Of a DNA stretch of 59,402 bases, positions 50,069-58,901 are shown piece by piece. The DNA comes from Candidatus Saccharibacteria bacterium UBA3723 (GTDB lineage Bacteria > Patescibacteriota > Saccharimonadia > Saccharimonadales > Saccharimonadaceae). The stretch covers positions 1 through 59,402 of the forward strand of contig DFHM01000003.1 of the NCBI GenBank assembly GCA_002371895.1. The letters run 5' to 3'. The stretch's first letter is position 1. Every line of letters begins with the position of its first letter. The notes below the pieces were generated by a model. That model had not been told where the DNA came from. It was given only the letters and a program-made list of their open reading frames with translations, and did no database searches. Position numbers and translations under genes: made by a program.

Positions 50069-51339
50069 CACTCTAACCCCCAACTTGCGCGACGGCGACG
50101 ATGCGCTTCGTCTTGACGCGCTAATTTTTCTACATCGCGCGGATCTTCGAGAAGTTTCTCCACAATCCATTCTAGATATTGGCTACCCTTAAAGATGACG
50201 GTCTCTTTGCCAGTAAGGTTTTCTTCGAGATATTTGAGCGCCTGCTGAGGCTTGTCGAATGAATGGACATTCTTTACCTTATCCTTTAGGAGCGGGTAAG
50301 TATATTTCTTGGTGCGTCGACCAACCATGACGATGTTTTGAACCTTCGTATCTAGTAGAAGCTTGGCGAGCTTTTTGTGCTCTTCACCCTCAAGCTGGCC
50401 TTGGTCGATAATGTCACCAATTACAAGCCATTTGTGGTCAGCCTTGAGAACTTTTACCATATCAAGCACGGTCGTCATGCTAATAATGTGGGCGTTATAG
50501 CTACTGTCGATGATAGTAATGCCTTTTTTGCCGCGTAGATAATTACAGCGTGCAGGCGGCATCTTGAAATCGTCAAGCGTATAGTTAATCTTTTCGCCAA
50601 GATATTCCATCAATTCGCCCAGCATCAAAAGTTGCACTGTGACATCACGCGGCATCGGCTCATTGAATTGAAACTTATGCTTGCCAAAATCAAAGATGGC
50701 TTTGTCTGGATAGACTTCGTAATTCTTGAGATCTTTTTGATTGACGGGAACAACTTTTGCCTTGAGACCCTCCGTGCATTCATGCATCTTTTTGCTCTCG
50801 TCATCAATAAGCACGAGCTTCTTGGTATTGGCTGGAATAGTCGAGAATTCGTGCGCGATAGCTTCATCAATATTGGCGAATCTGCCGCTTTTTACCTCAT
50901 TCTCAAAGAAGACAGCATGTGAACGGCCAAGAGAAACCCAACAGCTAACCTCTGGCTTGAGCCATTTCGCGATAAATTCAGCCTCGTGCGGACGCTCGCC
51001 GTCGCATTCTACGATATAAAATGGCTGGCGATGCTGGTAAGTGAAGGCGCGGAATGGCGTCTTAACAATAAGCTTAATCCATTTGAGCTTACTACCCGTA
51101 ATACCACGCATACCGAGGATATCAAAAGCGATACCAAAAGCCGAGTTTGCGTTGTGTGAATAATGCGCCTTGGCACCGAGTTGGCTCTCGACAAGATTTA
51201 GCATCGTTGTTTTACCAGCCGAACCGGTAATTATCACAATACGTGGATGCCATTTCTTGAGAGAGATGTTAGCAAAAAATTTGAAGTAGCCCGCCGCAAC
51301 GAAGTAGAACTTCTTTTTGAATTTGGAAATAATTGTCAT
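50068..51339 (-). CDS. Mur-ligase family protein (MurF-like)
   Basis: 423 residues with a P-loop ITGSAGKTTM near residue 37, DSSYNAHIISM at about 284 (MurF-type DDSYNANP) and a C-terminal domain with FKGSQ. It would add the last dipeptide to UDP-MurNAc-tripeptide or a similar amide bond. The usual N-terminal UDP-binding domain is short and replaced by a hydrophobic N-terminus (about 8-24), so it may be membrane-associated. The start is leaderless: TATAAT ends 7 nt before the ATG, inside the end of the upstream methyltransferase gene. Confidence 0.85.
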   Translation of the reverse strand: MTIISKFKKKFYFVAAGYFKFFANISLKKWHPRIVIITGSAGKTTMLNLVESQLGAKAHYSHNANSAFGIAFDILGMRGITGSKLKWIKLIVKTPFRAFTYQHRQPFYIVECDGERPHEAEFIAKWLKPEVSCWVSLGRSHAVFFENEVKSGRFANIDEAIAHEFSTIPANTKKLVLIDDESKKMHECTEGLKAKVVPVNQKDLKNYEVYPDKAIFDFGKHKFQFNEPMPRDVTVQLLMLGELMEYLGEKINYTLDDFKMPPARCNYLRGKKGITIIDSSYNAHIISMTTVLDMVKVLKADHKWLVIGDIIDQGQLEGEEHKKLAKLLLDTKVQNIVMVGRRTKKYTYPLLKDKVKNVHSFDKPQQALKYLEENLTGKETVIFKGSQYLEWIVEKLLEDPRDVEKLARQDEAHRRRRASWGLE

Positions 51340-51342
51340 TAG

Positions 51343-51897
51343 CTATATTATACCACGGCGCTTAAGCTCTAACAGCACCGTAGGGACCGCCGGCGGAGGC
51401 GTAAAGTACTCTGACTTTAATGGCAGCCTGATACGCGGCTCGTAGTGAACAAATAGTTGTTTGCCGAGCTGCGAAGTATAATGACGATCATTATTGAGAA
51501 GTTTTAATGCGAATTGCTTCTGCAAAATGAGGTAGATGGCCTTTGGCGGATTCTCTGCCTCGTCAAGTTTATGCAAAATTGCGGAGCTTAGATGGAATGG
51601 AGGGTTTGCAAAAATCTTGTAATCGCCGTCGGGCAGCTCATACTCCATAAAGTCCTGTTCGACAACCCTAACATTCTCATATTTCGCGACGTTTTTACGG
51701 AGTTTTTCGGCGGTTTCATGGTCCGGCTCGATTGCGATTACCTGTTTACAGCGCCTAGCAAGCGCTGCAGTAATTACACCAGATCCAGCACCGATATCGA
51801 TAACCGTATCGCGCTTCTTGATATTGCTATGACCAATCAAAAAACCAGCTAGCTTTGGTCCACGCAAGAAATGCTGTGATAGCTGGTATTTACGCAT
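51343..51897 (-). CDS. KsgA/Erm-type rRNA adenine methyltransferase, short form
   Basis: 184 residues, against about 260 for KsgA. It has the Rossmann motif DIGAGSGVIT and the catalytic loop FANPPFHLSS, where KsgA has NLPY and many actinobacterial Erm-type enzymes have NxPF. The C-terminal recognition domain is missing or very short. It should methylate an rRNA adenine at N6. Whether the target is 16S (KsgA) or 23S A2058 (macrolide resistance) cannot be decided from sequence alone. It starts 8 nt inside the TrmH gene and is coupled to it. Confidence 0.85.
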   Translation of the reverse strand: MRKYQLSQHFLRGPKLAGFLIGHSNIKKRDTVIDIGAGSGVITAALARRCKQVIAIEPDHETAEKLRKNVAKYENVRVVEQDFMEYELPDGDYKIFANPPFHLSSAILHKLDEAENPPKAIYLILQKQFALKLLNNDRHYTSQLGKQLFVHYEPRIRLPLKSEYFTPPPAVPTVLLELKRRGII

Positions 51898-52441
51898 CTT
51901 TTGGTAATAATCCTAACTGGCGCACAGCCTCATACATTGCGACGGCGCTAGCGCAGCCTACATTAATTGAACGCGTAGAGCCGAGCTGCTCGATATAGAA
52001 AGCCTTGTCCGATGCATCGAGCAATTCCTGAGAAATGCCGTCGGACTCGGAGCCGAATACAAGAATGGAATTCGGTTTTAGTGTGGTTTTTGCGAGTGGC
52101 TTTGACTCTGGGCGATTATTGTCCACCGAAACAATCTCCATGCCGCGTGCTTTTGCGTCAGCGACAAATTCCTCTACGGTAGCAAAATGATCAATATGAA
52201 GATATTTATCCGTAACCATTGCGCCGCGACGATTATACTTACGCTTGCCAATGATGTGAACGCGCGAAACATTGAAAGCATTCGCATTGCGCACAATCGT
52301 GCCGATATTAAAATCATGCGCCAGATTTTCGATAGCGATTTCTAGCGGAATACGAGACTTATCAAGCTCGGCCACAATGTCTTCGTTGGCCATGCCTTTA
52401 AATTTATCAACAAGATTTCGCGTGTCTTCGCTAGGATTCAT
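51890..52441 (-). CDS. TrmH/SpoU-family RNA 2'-O-methyltransferase
   Basis: 183 residues, the SPOUT core: RNANAFNVSRVHIIG in motif 1, LVFGSESDGIS in motif 2 and QLGSTRSINVGCASAVAMYE in motif 3. These residues form the knot that binds SAM. It modifies tRNA or rRNA ribose. No clear Shine-Dalgarno is seen; TAAACT ends 6 nt before the ATG, so a leaderless start is possible. Confidence 0.93.
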   Translation of the reverse strand: MNPSEDTRNLVDKFKGMANEDIVAELDKSRIPLEIAIENLAHDFNIGTIVRNANAFNVSRVHIIGKRKYNRRGAMVTDKYLHIDHFATVEEFVADAKARGMEIVSVDNNRPESKPLAKTTLKPNSILVFGSESDGISQELLDASDKAFYIEQLGSTRSINVGCASAVAMYEAVRQLGLLPKDA

Positions 52442-52455
52442 AAGTATAGTTTAAC

Positions 52456-52761
52456 TTATTTCTTAGCGCTTTTCTTCTCAGCTTTTTTGGCTTTTTCTTC
52501 GGCAATTTGCTTTTCTTTAGCGCGAGTAGTTAGGACATCGAGCGCAAAGCGGACCAAAGACCACGCGACGACGTTCATACAGAGAGCAATGATGGATACT
52601 AGTGGGACAATTAGCATACCAACACCGATTGATTGATTAATTAGAGCACAAAGGCCGGCGATAAAAATTGTTACGACAGCCAAAATAGAGTAAGCCCAGG
52701 TCAATAATGCAACCTGCTTCTTCTCTTTGTATAGATTAGCAAAATAATTAATCACTTCCAT
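52456..52761 (-). CDS. Small two-helix membrane protein, function unknown
   Basis: 101 residues with helices at about 18-40 and 47-70 and a highly charged Lys/Glu/Ala tail of about 25 residues. No family is recognised. It is the first gene of the long minus-strand run. The start is leaderless: an extended -10 box (TGATATAAT) ends 6 nt before the ATG. Confidence 0.7.
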   Translation of the reverse strand: MEVINYFANLYKEKKQVALLTWAYSILAVVTIFIAGLCALINQSIGVGMLIVPLVSIIALCMNVVAWSLVRFALDVLTTRAKEKQIAEEKAKKAEKKSAKK

Positions 52762-52767
52762 AATTCT

Positions 52768-52824
52768 ATTATATCATACTTTTGCTTATTTTGCAATAGT
52801 CTGTGATAATTTTTATGATAAAAT
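52768..52824. promoter_or_regulatory. Divergent leaderless -10 boxes
   Basis: Minus strand TATAAT (52773-52768) is 6 nt from the ATG at 52761. Plus strand TGATAAAAT (hexamer 52819-52824) is 6 nt from the ATG at 52831. Neither gene has a Shine-Dalgarno. Confidence 0.65.
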
Positions 52825-52830
52825 AGCAAT

Positions 52831-53526
52831 ATGTACGACCGCTTAATTACAGAGTTAGAGAAAGGTATCGTTCCAGACCGCGCCGAGCGCACTGCTCATT
52901 ATTTCGGCATCGTCGAGGGTGGCTACGGCGAAAAGGACATGATTCTCGGCATTCCTTCCCCGCATATTCGACGCGTCGCAAAGGATTTTAAAACTCTGCC
53001 GGTCGATGATATTTTGAAATTATTACATTCACGTGTGCACGAATTCCGCTTTTGCGCGCTCGCGATTCTAAAAGAACGTTACAGTAAGGCTCCACGCGAG
53101 ACAGTCGAGATATACATGGATAACCTCGATTATATTAACAACTGGGATTTAGTAGACTGCTTCGCCTCTCATATTATTGGGCGCTGGTGCCTAGAGAACC
53201 AAGACGAGACGATTCTAATCAAGCTAAACCAGAAGTCCGGCCTTTGGCGACGCCGCATTTCCCTCGTGGTCTATCAGGCCTTTTATCGCAAAGGCATTCT
53301 CAGTAACGGCCTCGAACTAATCGATAAACGCCTCGAGGATCCAGAGGATTTGATGCATAAAGCCTGCGGCTGGATGCTGCGCGAGATTTATAGCAAGGTC
53401 AATAAACACGTTGTTGAATCTTATATCATTGATAATTACGACCGTATGAGTCGCACAACGCTGCGCTACGCTATCGAGCATATGCCAGAGGAACAGCGTC
53501 AGAAATTCCTAAAGAGGCAATTCTAG
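52831..53526 (+). CDS. DNA alkylation repair protein, AlkD-like HEAT-repeat family
   Basis: 231 residues built of HEAT-like helices. Conserved AlkD-family features are HEFRFCALAIL, INNWDLVD with the central Trp/Asp, RRRISLVVY and LMHKACGWMLRE. These enzymes flip out or capture alkylated bases without base insertion. The gene has a leaderless start. It overlaps the next small gene by one base. Confidence 0.88.
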   Translation: MYDRLITELEKGIVPDRAERTAHYFGIVEGGYGEKDMILGIPSPHIRRVAKDFKTLPVDDILKLLHSRVHEFRFCALAILKERYSKAPRETVEIYMDNLDYINNWDLVDCFASHIIGRWCLENQDETILIKLNQKSGLWRRRISLVVYQAFYRKGILSNGLELIDKRLEDPEDLMHKACGWMLREIYSKVNKHVVESYIIDNYDRMSRTTLRYAIEHMPEEQRQKFLKRQF

Positions 53527-53720
53527 TGAAAAGGAACAATCAACCATACGAGCCAGAGAAATGCTGGGTCGGTGATACTCACAAGGTCTGCTATCCGGAC
53601 GAAGAAACTGCCGAGATGAGCGCTCGCTTGTCTGAATTCGAGCATAAATTGCCGCCGAATACTCTCACGACCTACAAATGCGAATACGGCAATCACTGGC
53701 ATCTCGCGCACAAACATTAA
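53526..53720 (+). CDS. Small Cys/His protein, function unknown
   Basis: 64 residues with GTG start at 53526 (TAGTG overlap with the AlkD gene). Cys/His residues are spaced as KCWVGDTHKVC and YKCEYGNHWHLAHKH. This pattern is seen in short zinc-binding proteins with a terminal WHL motif. It is probably cotranslated with AlkD. No function is proposed. Confidence 0.65.
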   Translation: MKRNNQPYEPEKCWVGDTHKVCYPDEETAEMSARLSEFEHKLPPNTLTTYKCEYGNHWHLAHKH

Positions 53721-53749
53721 AAATCTCCCCCGATTTGGAGGAGATTTTT
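53719..53749. terminator. Bidirectional terminator between AlkD operon and tig
   Basis: Stem AAATCTCC/GGAGATTT (53721-53728 with 53740-53747) with T-run after and A-run before. Confidence 0.85.
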
Positions 53750-53761
53750 GTATGCTAGTTG

Positions 53762-55132
53762 CTATTTCTTAGCCTTTTTTGCTGGAGCTTTCTTTGCTGC
53801 CTTCTTGACTGGCTTTTCTTCTTTTGCGAAAGCTGGCTTTTTGACTACCTTTGCATGTGGGCGGTTAAGCTCGACGAGCTTGTCCATGGTCTTGTTGATG
53901 CGCATACGGTTGCGGATGCTATTGATAACCTGTGGATCTTGAAGCTGCTCGGTAGCGCTCTTGTCGTTCTTGTAGACATGTTGCATTTCGACAACCTGCT
54001 TGTTGAGATCTTCGTCGGAAACTTCAACCTTGAGTTCGTCGGAGAGTCTTTGAACGATGATGGAGCTCATAACGCGGCGCTCTGCGTTTTCGCGAACTTC
54101 GCGTTCCCAATCTTCTTGCTTCTGATTGTTCTTCTTGAGGTAATCCTCGATAGTGAAACCGCGGGATTCGAGATTACGGAGCATATCTTCCTTGATGCGG
54201 CCGCATTGCTCGTCAACAAGAGAAGCTGGGGCTTCGGTCTTGGATTCGTCTACGAGTTCGTTGAGAAGGTCATCTTTGTACTTCTCTTCGGCTTCGTGAT
54301 TTGCCTGAGCCTCGAGGTTTTTGCGGATATCTTCCTTGAGCTCCTTGAGGGTTTCGAATGCACCAGATTTCTTGGCGAGATCATCGTCAATCTTTGGAGT
54401 CTTCACTTCGCTGACCTGCTTTACGAGAATCTCAAATACGGCTGGAGCACCAGCGAGATCCTTGTTTGCGTAATCTTTAGGGAAAGTAATCTTTAGATCA
54501 AACTTGTCGCCAACTTCGTGGCCAATAATGCCATCTTCGAAGCCTGGAATAAATTGGCCGGAGCCAAGGCGAAGATGATAATCCTTTGCGGAGCCACCTT
54601 CAAATGCGACATCGTCTTTTTTGCCGGTAAAGTCGATAATGACTTCATCGCCATTCTTTGCGGCACGCTTTACTACGCTTGGTTCGGCATAGCTTTCTGC
54701 GATGCGTTCGAGGACGTCTTTGATATCGTCGTCGGAGACAACACGCTCTTCGAAGACGGATTTGAGCTTGTCGTACTTGCCCATTTTTACCTCTGGGAGG
54801 ATATCGGCAGTAACTACAATCTCGGCCATCTCACCTGGGACGTATTTCTTTACGTCGACATGAGGGATGGATACAGGCGTAACACCTGCGCCGTCAAATA
54901 GCTGAGGAATAGCGCGGCGAACAGCCAAATCTAGCGTATGAGAAGCGAGATCGTTTGGATCAACATGCTGTTCTACGACATTTGCTGGAGCTTTGCCATT
55001 ACGGAAGCCTGGAATCTTGATATCGCGAGCGAGACGCTCGAGAGCCTTTAGACGTGCTGGCTCAAAATCGCCGCTATCGAACTCTACGGTGAATTCGACG
55101 GACGTGCTTAATACTTTTTTGGTAGATTTCAT
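53762..55132 (-). CDS. tig: Trigger factor
   Basis: 456 residues from the ATG at 55132 (MKSTKKVLST). The N-terminal ribosome-binding segment has the GFRNGKAP signature (about residue 40), a central PPIase (FKBP-like) domain with FTGKKDDVAFEGG, and a helical C-terminal chaperone domain with a Lys-rich tail. It folds nascent chains. The start is leaderless: TATAAT ends 7 nt before the ATG; a TTG two codons upstream is less likely. Confidence 0.95.
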   Translation of the reverse strand: MKSTKKVLSTSVEFTVEFDSGDFEPARLKALERLARDIKIPGFRNGKAPANVVEQHVDPNDLASHTLDLAVRRAIPQLFDGAGVTPVSIPHVDVKKYVPGEMAEIVVTADILPEVKMGKYDKLKSVFEERVVSDDDIKDVLERIAESYAEPSVVKRAAKNGDEVIIDFTGKKDDVAFEGGSAKDYHLRLGSGQFIPGFEDGIIGHEVGDKFDLKITFPKDYANKDLAGAPAVFEILVKQVSEVKTPKIDDDLAKKSGAFETLKELKEDIRKNLEAQANHEAEEKYKDDLLNELVDESKTEAPASLVDEQCGRIKEDMLRNLESRGFTIEDYLKKNNQKQEDWEREVRENAERRVMSSIIVQRLSDELKVEVSDEDLNKQVVEMQHVYKNDKSATEQLQDPQVINSIRNRMRINKTMDKLVELNRPHAKVVKKPAFAKEEKPVKKAAKKAPAKKAKK

Positions 55133-55179
55133 AGTCAAAATTATACCATGAACAGATAAGTGGATAAAGCGTAGGCGCG

Positions 55180-56775
55180 TTAGTCTTTAGAGATGATGCC
55201 TTGGTCGTAATCGACGCGGAAATGGCGCAAGACTACGCTTGGCTCTACTTCGTGCTTTACGCCTGGGTTCAAGATGTCATTTGGATCAAAGATTTGTTTA
55301 ATCTTGCCATAAAGGTCTAATTCCTCGGCAGACATATATTTGCGAGTAAACATAGCTAGGAAGCGACCTTCTGGCGCGGCGCCACATGGGGAGCCTTCCA
55401 CCTTGTCGATAAGTTCTACATATTTGCGCATGAACGTAATCAAAGTACGGCGACCTTCCGACGTGGATGGCGTGAAGCTTGGGCGCACCGTAAAGGTGTT
55501 GTAGTCGATTGAGCCATAGACGGCAAGCTTGAGCTTTAATTCGCGAGCAAGCGCCGTGACGCCATCGAGGAATTCCACCTGATTCTTGACCGGGATATAC
55601 GCGCCATCAATAATCGGCAAGTGATAGCTTGTGCTAGAGTCGTTTAAGTACGCTACAACGTTTTCATTGAAGGCAACAAAATCATTTTCAGTCTCATCGT
55701 TCTTTTCGATAATGCGCATGCCTTTCGGAATCTGCTTTTTGAGCTTCTTGAGTTTGCGCCTACGGTCGCGGCGGACATCGTCTTTGACGTTTGCGATAAT
55801 TAGATAACCATCGTCATTGGCCTTGCGGAAAATCTTTGACGATTTGCCGGTGTTTGGCGCCTCATTAAATAGCTCCGTATCATAGAATTCGATATCAGTG
55901 AATTTTAGCTTTTTTAGTAGCGCGCGAATAGTTGCGAATTGTTTCGCGTTATCGCACGGGATTGCGACATAGTTTGGATCTTCGAAAATCGGCTCAACTT
56001 TTAGAATTACCTCAGTAATAATGCCGAGAGTACCCTCCGAGCCACAGAATAATGGCAGCAAATCGAAGTCACGTTTTGTTTTTACGCGCGTAATGCCGGA
56101 ATAACCAGCTTTGTTCTTCTCGACCGGCTTGATATTTTCAATCGTGCCAGCATTTTTCTCAATAAGCGTATTGATTTGACGGTATAGCTCACCCTCGAAA
56201 TCCTTTTGCTTCAACTTCTTATTGAGATTATGGCGATTCAACTTCTCGGTCTGGATGACTGTACCGTTAGCAAGGACAACTTCGGCCTGCTGGACGAATT
56301 CGATGATGGTCTTTGGCTCGGTGTTATCACTAGCGCAAGCGTTCTTGGCGATGAGGCCACCGATAGTTTCATGAGCATCACCCGTAATTGGAAGTTCTAG
56401 CCCGACTAGTAATAAGGCCTTGCGAAGCTCGCCAATTGTTACACCACACTGTACGCGCACCAAACGCTGGCGTACGTCAATTTCTTGAATGCGATTCATG
56501 CGTTCCGTAGAAACGACTAAACCAGATCCAATGCTCGCGCCGTTTTTGTTATACCCGGCACCATGCATCGTAATAGGGAGCGGAATATTTTTGCTTGCTA
56601 ACTGACTCGAGAATTTCGTAAGGCGACGAATGTCCATTACGCTGACCGGCACTGCAACCAGGCGTGGATGATACTTCAAAATCGATCGGTCGGTCGTGTA
56701 TTTCTCCAAAATGCTCGGCGCACTATAAGCAACACCGTCAATATGCTGATTGAGATAAATCGCAATCCGATTCAT
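55180..56775 (-). CDS. FAD-linked oxidase (GlcD/D-lactate dehydrogenase-like)
   Basis: 531 residues. N-terminal FAD-binding PCMH domain with PITMHGAGYNKNG and GLIAKNACASDNT, and a C-terminal cap ending in DPNDILNPG, as in glycolate oxidase and D-lactate dehydrogenase families. It would oxidise a 2-hydroxy acid; the electron acceptor is not visible (no iron-sulfur partner or domain). A leader of about 20 nt carries AAGGGTGG 3 nt before the ATG, and a six-codon ORF that starts at the -10 box's leaderless position ends on this ATG. Confidence 0.88.
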   Translation of the reverse strand: MNRIAIYLNQHIDGVAYSAPSILEKYTTDRSILKYHPRLVAVPVSVMDIRRLTKFSSQLASKNIPLPITMHGAGYNKNGASIGSGLVVSTERMNRIQEIDVRQRLVRVQCGVTIGELRKALLLVGLELPITGDAHETIGGLIAKNACASDNTEPKTIIEFVQQAEVVLANGTVIQTEKLNRHNLNKKLKQKDFEGELYRQINTLIEKNAGTIENIKPVEKNKAGYSGITRVKTKRDFDLLPLFCGSEGTLGIITEVILKVEPIFEDPNYVAIPCDNAKQFATIRALLKKLKFTDIEFYDTELFNEAPNTGKSSKIFRKANDDGYLIIANVKDDVRRDRRRKLKKLKKQIPKGMRIIEKNDETENDFVAFNENVVAYLNDSSTSYHLPIIDGAYIPVKNQVEFLDGVTALARELKLKLAVYGSIDYNTFTVRPSFTPSTSEGRRTLITFMRKYVELIDKVEGSPCGAAPEGRFLAMFTRKYMSAEELDLYGKIKQIFDPNDILNPGVKHEVEPSVVLRHFRVDYDQGIISKD

Positions 56776-56841
56776 AAACCACCCTTAAACATTAACTCTA
56801 TTTTAGCATAAATAAACGTGAGTGGAATATTTTCTTAAAAT

Positions 56842-56871
56842 AAAAAAAGCCCCCAACTTGCAGTTGAGGGC
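56842..56871 (-). terminator. Terminator after the 56897 gene
   Basis: Ten-base-pair stem GCCCCCAACT/AGTTGAGGGC with one G-U pair (56849-56858 with 56862-56871), then TTTTTTT on the minus strand. Confidence 0.9.
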
Positions 56872-56896
56872 ACCGCGTGTAAGGAGCATTCAGCCA

Positions 56897-57280
56897 TTAT
56901 CTTAAGGCTGCCCGAGCGTCATCAATGACGTCTTTGCTGAAGCCCCCGACGGATACGTCATACGCACTGCCAGTGCGCGTGAAGATGGTGAAGTCGTAGC
57001 CATCAGGATCTTTGTGTCTCGTCCGACAGATGGACTTCGCTTCAGAAGTAATGATGTGGTCGCCGTCGTTGATCTTGTCGCCATCACTGGTGACACCATC
57101 GCCTTTTGGACCTTCGTAGGACTCGGCTGCGCCGACAACTCTGTAGTCTTCGTTGATTTCGAGACAATCGCCATGCTCGGATTCCGCCAGGAACTTTTCG
57201 AGCGCGACAGTATCCTCGCGGATCGTCTCGGGGTTGGCGAGAATACTAAAGTAGGGGTACCATTTGGTCAGTTTGGGCAT
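56897..57280 (-). CDS. Small soluble protein, function unknown
   Basis: 127 residues without signal or membrane helix, rich in Asp, Glu and Gly. Its C-terminal half (TIFTRTGSAYDVSVGG) is strand-like. No family is recognised. AAGGAAGG precedes the ATG, and a long leader with a perfect 7-bp stem starts at the predicted transcript start. It is a single-gene unit with promoter and terminator, probably well expressed. Confidence 0.7.
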   Translation of the reverse strand: MPKLTKWYPYFSILANPETIREDTVALEKFLAESEHGDCLEINEDYRVVGAAESYEGPKGDGVTSDGDKINDGDHIITSEAKSICRTRHKDPDGYDFTIFTRTGSAYDVSVGGFSKDVIDDARAALR

Positions 57281-57328
57281 ATTCGTACCTTCCTTTCTAA
57301 ACTCTCCTTCTTCACTTGAAAAGGAACG

Positions 57329-57383
57329 GAGCTAGCAGCTAGCTCAACCCTTGTATTATACCACTTTTGCTAATTTTAGTCAA
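57329..57383 (-). promoter_or_regulatory. Promoter and 5' stem-loop of the 56897 gene
   Basis: TTGACT (57383-57378), 17 bp, TATAAT (57360-57355). The leader starts with GAGCTAG-CTG-CTAGCTC (57345-57329), a perfect 7-bp stem. Confidence 0.8.
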
Positions 57384-57387
57384 TGTT

Positions 57388-57416
57388 TTGGCGGTTTCCG
57401 CTTTTTGTGTTAAAAT
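57388..57416 (+). promoter_or_regulatory. tRNA-Leu promoter
   Basis: TTGGCG (57388-57393), 17 bp, TAAAAT (57411-57416) with an extended TG. The -35 box is four bases from the -35 box of the divergent promoter. Confidence 0.75.
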
Positions 57417-57448
57417 ACATTTATCGGTAATCCGATGAAGATTTACAT

Positions 57449-57533
57449 GCGCGAGTGGTGAAATTGGTATACACGTATGCCTTAGGAGCATATGCCTTTC
57501 GGCGTGCTGGTTCAAGTCCAGTCTCGCGCACCA
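57449..57533 (+). tRNA. tRNA-Leu (anticodon TAG)
   Basis: Acceptor GCGCGAG/CTCGCGC, anticodon stem TATGC/GCATA with loop CTTAGGA, a long variable arm (TGCCTTTCGGCGT) as in class II tRNAs, T-arm with GTTCAAGT, A discriminator and encoded CCA. Confidence 0.95.
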
Positions 57534-57540
57534 AAGAAAA

Positions 57541-57569
57541 CCTCCGATTTTTCGGAGGCTTTCTTTTTT
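57541..57569. terminator. Terminator of tRNA-Leu, shared with the HD gene
   Basis: Stem CCTCCGA/TCGGAGG (57541-57547 with 57552-57558), then T-rich. Confidence 0.85.
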
Positions 57570-58197
57570 ATCCAAGATTATTTATGCGGACATATTCTTC
57601 GCGGAAGCGTTTCTCATCCGAGGCTATCTCCGTAATATCTGCGAAGAATTTTTCCAGTGCTGGATCATTAAAGAAAACTTTTTCGCGCGCCGGACCGTCT
57701 GGGCCAAATTTTCCCAACAAATGTTGGCGCGATTCTTCAATAATCTCGTCCAAAGTATTGCCGATATTATGCTCTTTGCGATATGCATAGGTGCGTTTAA
57801 AAGGCATCTCGAGATTCGTATCGCGATCGGCCTGCGAAACAATCTTGCCATAGATTGTGCGTGGGATACCCTCCATCGATGAACGATGGTCATATACCGC
57901 GTCTGCCATAGTCGCGATTTGCTCTTCACTAAAGAATTCGCGTAATTTTTGATTGTCTTTTAGAATTTCCGCAGAAACCTTTTCGTGATTCTTGTAGTCG
58001 ATATGATGGCCGATATCGTGAAAAGCCGCAATCGTATAAACCATATCTACATCTACATCGAGAGACTCGGCAAAATTCAAACTTCGCTCAATAACGTATT
58101 TAATATGCGCAATGCCATGCCCTGGCTCATTTTTGTCATATTCTGGGAAAATGTTTTCTTCTATATATTTCTTTAGCTCTGGATTTACGTTCTTCAT
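57568..58197 (-). CDS. HD-domain phosphohydrolase
   Basis: 209 residues of the HD superfamily (YedJ-like). It shows HGIAH early, then AAFHDIGHH and a later DHRSS with SQADRD, the His/Asp set that binds metals. The usual substrates are nucleotides or phosphoesters, here unknown. The start is near-leaderless: an extended TGTTATACT box ends nine bases before the ATG and no Shine-Dalgarno is present. Confidence 0.85.
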   Translation of the reverse strand: MKNVNPELKKYIEENIFPEYDKNEPGHGIAHIKYVIERSLNFAESLDVDVDMVYTIAAFHDIGHHIDYKNHEKVSAEILKDNQKLREFFSEEQIATMADAVYDHRSSMEGIPRTIYGKIVSQADRDTNLEMPFKRTYAYRKEHNIGNTLDEIIEESRQHLLGKFGPDGPAREKVFFNDPALEKFFADITEIASDEKRFREEYVRINNLG

Positions 58198-58213
58198 TTC
58201 GTTTTCAGTATAA

Positions 58214-58242
58214 CAAAAAATCTCCCGGTTTTACCCGGGAGA
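58214..58242 (-). terminator. Terminator after the methyltransferase gene
   Basis: Stem TCTCCCGG/CCGGGAGA (58221-58228 with 58235-58242), then TTTTTTG on the minus strand. Confidence 0.9.
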
Positions 58243-58244
58243 CC

Positions 58245-58901
58245 TTACTTCTCTAGCACAAATACGAGCCACTTATCGAAATGCTTGCCGCCTTCTTTAT
58301 GAAAGTCGATAATACGGAACTTTGTTTTGGCGATTATTGCACGAACATCTTCCTCGCGGTAGTAGCAATAGAAACGATCCTCGCCCATGTAATACTCTCC
58401 AGGAAAATCTACCCACTCATTGTCTACTTCGCGCACCTCGCGGTTCATCATATTGAACGCAAAACGGCCATATGGCTCAAGCGCATCATAGACTTTACCT
58501 AAGAGTTTTTCGAAATCTTCCGGAGTAAAATGCACCAAGACGCGCCACGCCAAAATGCCATCATATTTGTCCGGGAACTCGTCAGTAAGTGCGTTGAACT
58601 TTATTACTTTTACGCCCGTTTCGGCGATAGTTTTAATAAAGTCCTCAGCTACATCACTGGCAGTCACGTCAAATCCGATTCTTTCCAAATGCTTTGCCGT
58701 TACGCCATCTGCGGAGCCAATCTCAAAGATCTTCGCATGCTCTCGGAGCGGCGAAAAAGTCTTTCCGAGGAACACTTTAAGATTCATGCTCTTTTGGTAG
58801 GCTTTCTCCGGATCGAGTTCGTCGTGCTTTTTCGTGTTTGCTAAGTATGTCGATGCGGTCCTCTCGTATACCTCTAGAGTTTTGCGGTTTTCCTCGCTCA
58901 T
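58245..58901 (-). CDS. SAM-dependent methyltransferase (class I)
   Basis: 218 residues from the ATG at 58901 (MSEENRKTLEVYERT), with AAAGGGGTG before it. Motif I is FEIGSADGVT near residue 53, motif II VTASDVAED and motif IV GILAWRVLVHF. The sequence is of the UbiE/Methyltransf_11-25 type, with a YYMGEDRFYCYY region late in the protein. Small-molecule or lipid substrate, unknown. A TATAAT lies about 60 nt upstream. Confidence 0.88.
   Translation of the reverse strand: MSEENRKTLEVYERTASTYLANTKKHDELDPEKAYQKSMNLKVFLGKTFSPLREHAKIFEIGSADGVTAKHLERIGFDVTASDVAEDFIKTIAETGVKVIKFNALTDEFPDKYDGILAWRVLVHFTPEDFEKLLGKVYDALEPYGRFAFNMMNREVREVDNEWVDFPGEYYMGEDRFYCYYREEDVRAIIAKTKFRIIDFHKEGGKHFDKWLVFVLEK

Noticed and set aside
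57339..57575. 78-codon minus-strand reading over the tRNA-Leu region
   Set aside because: It covers the complete tRNA-Leu and both promoters; the tRNA is certain.
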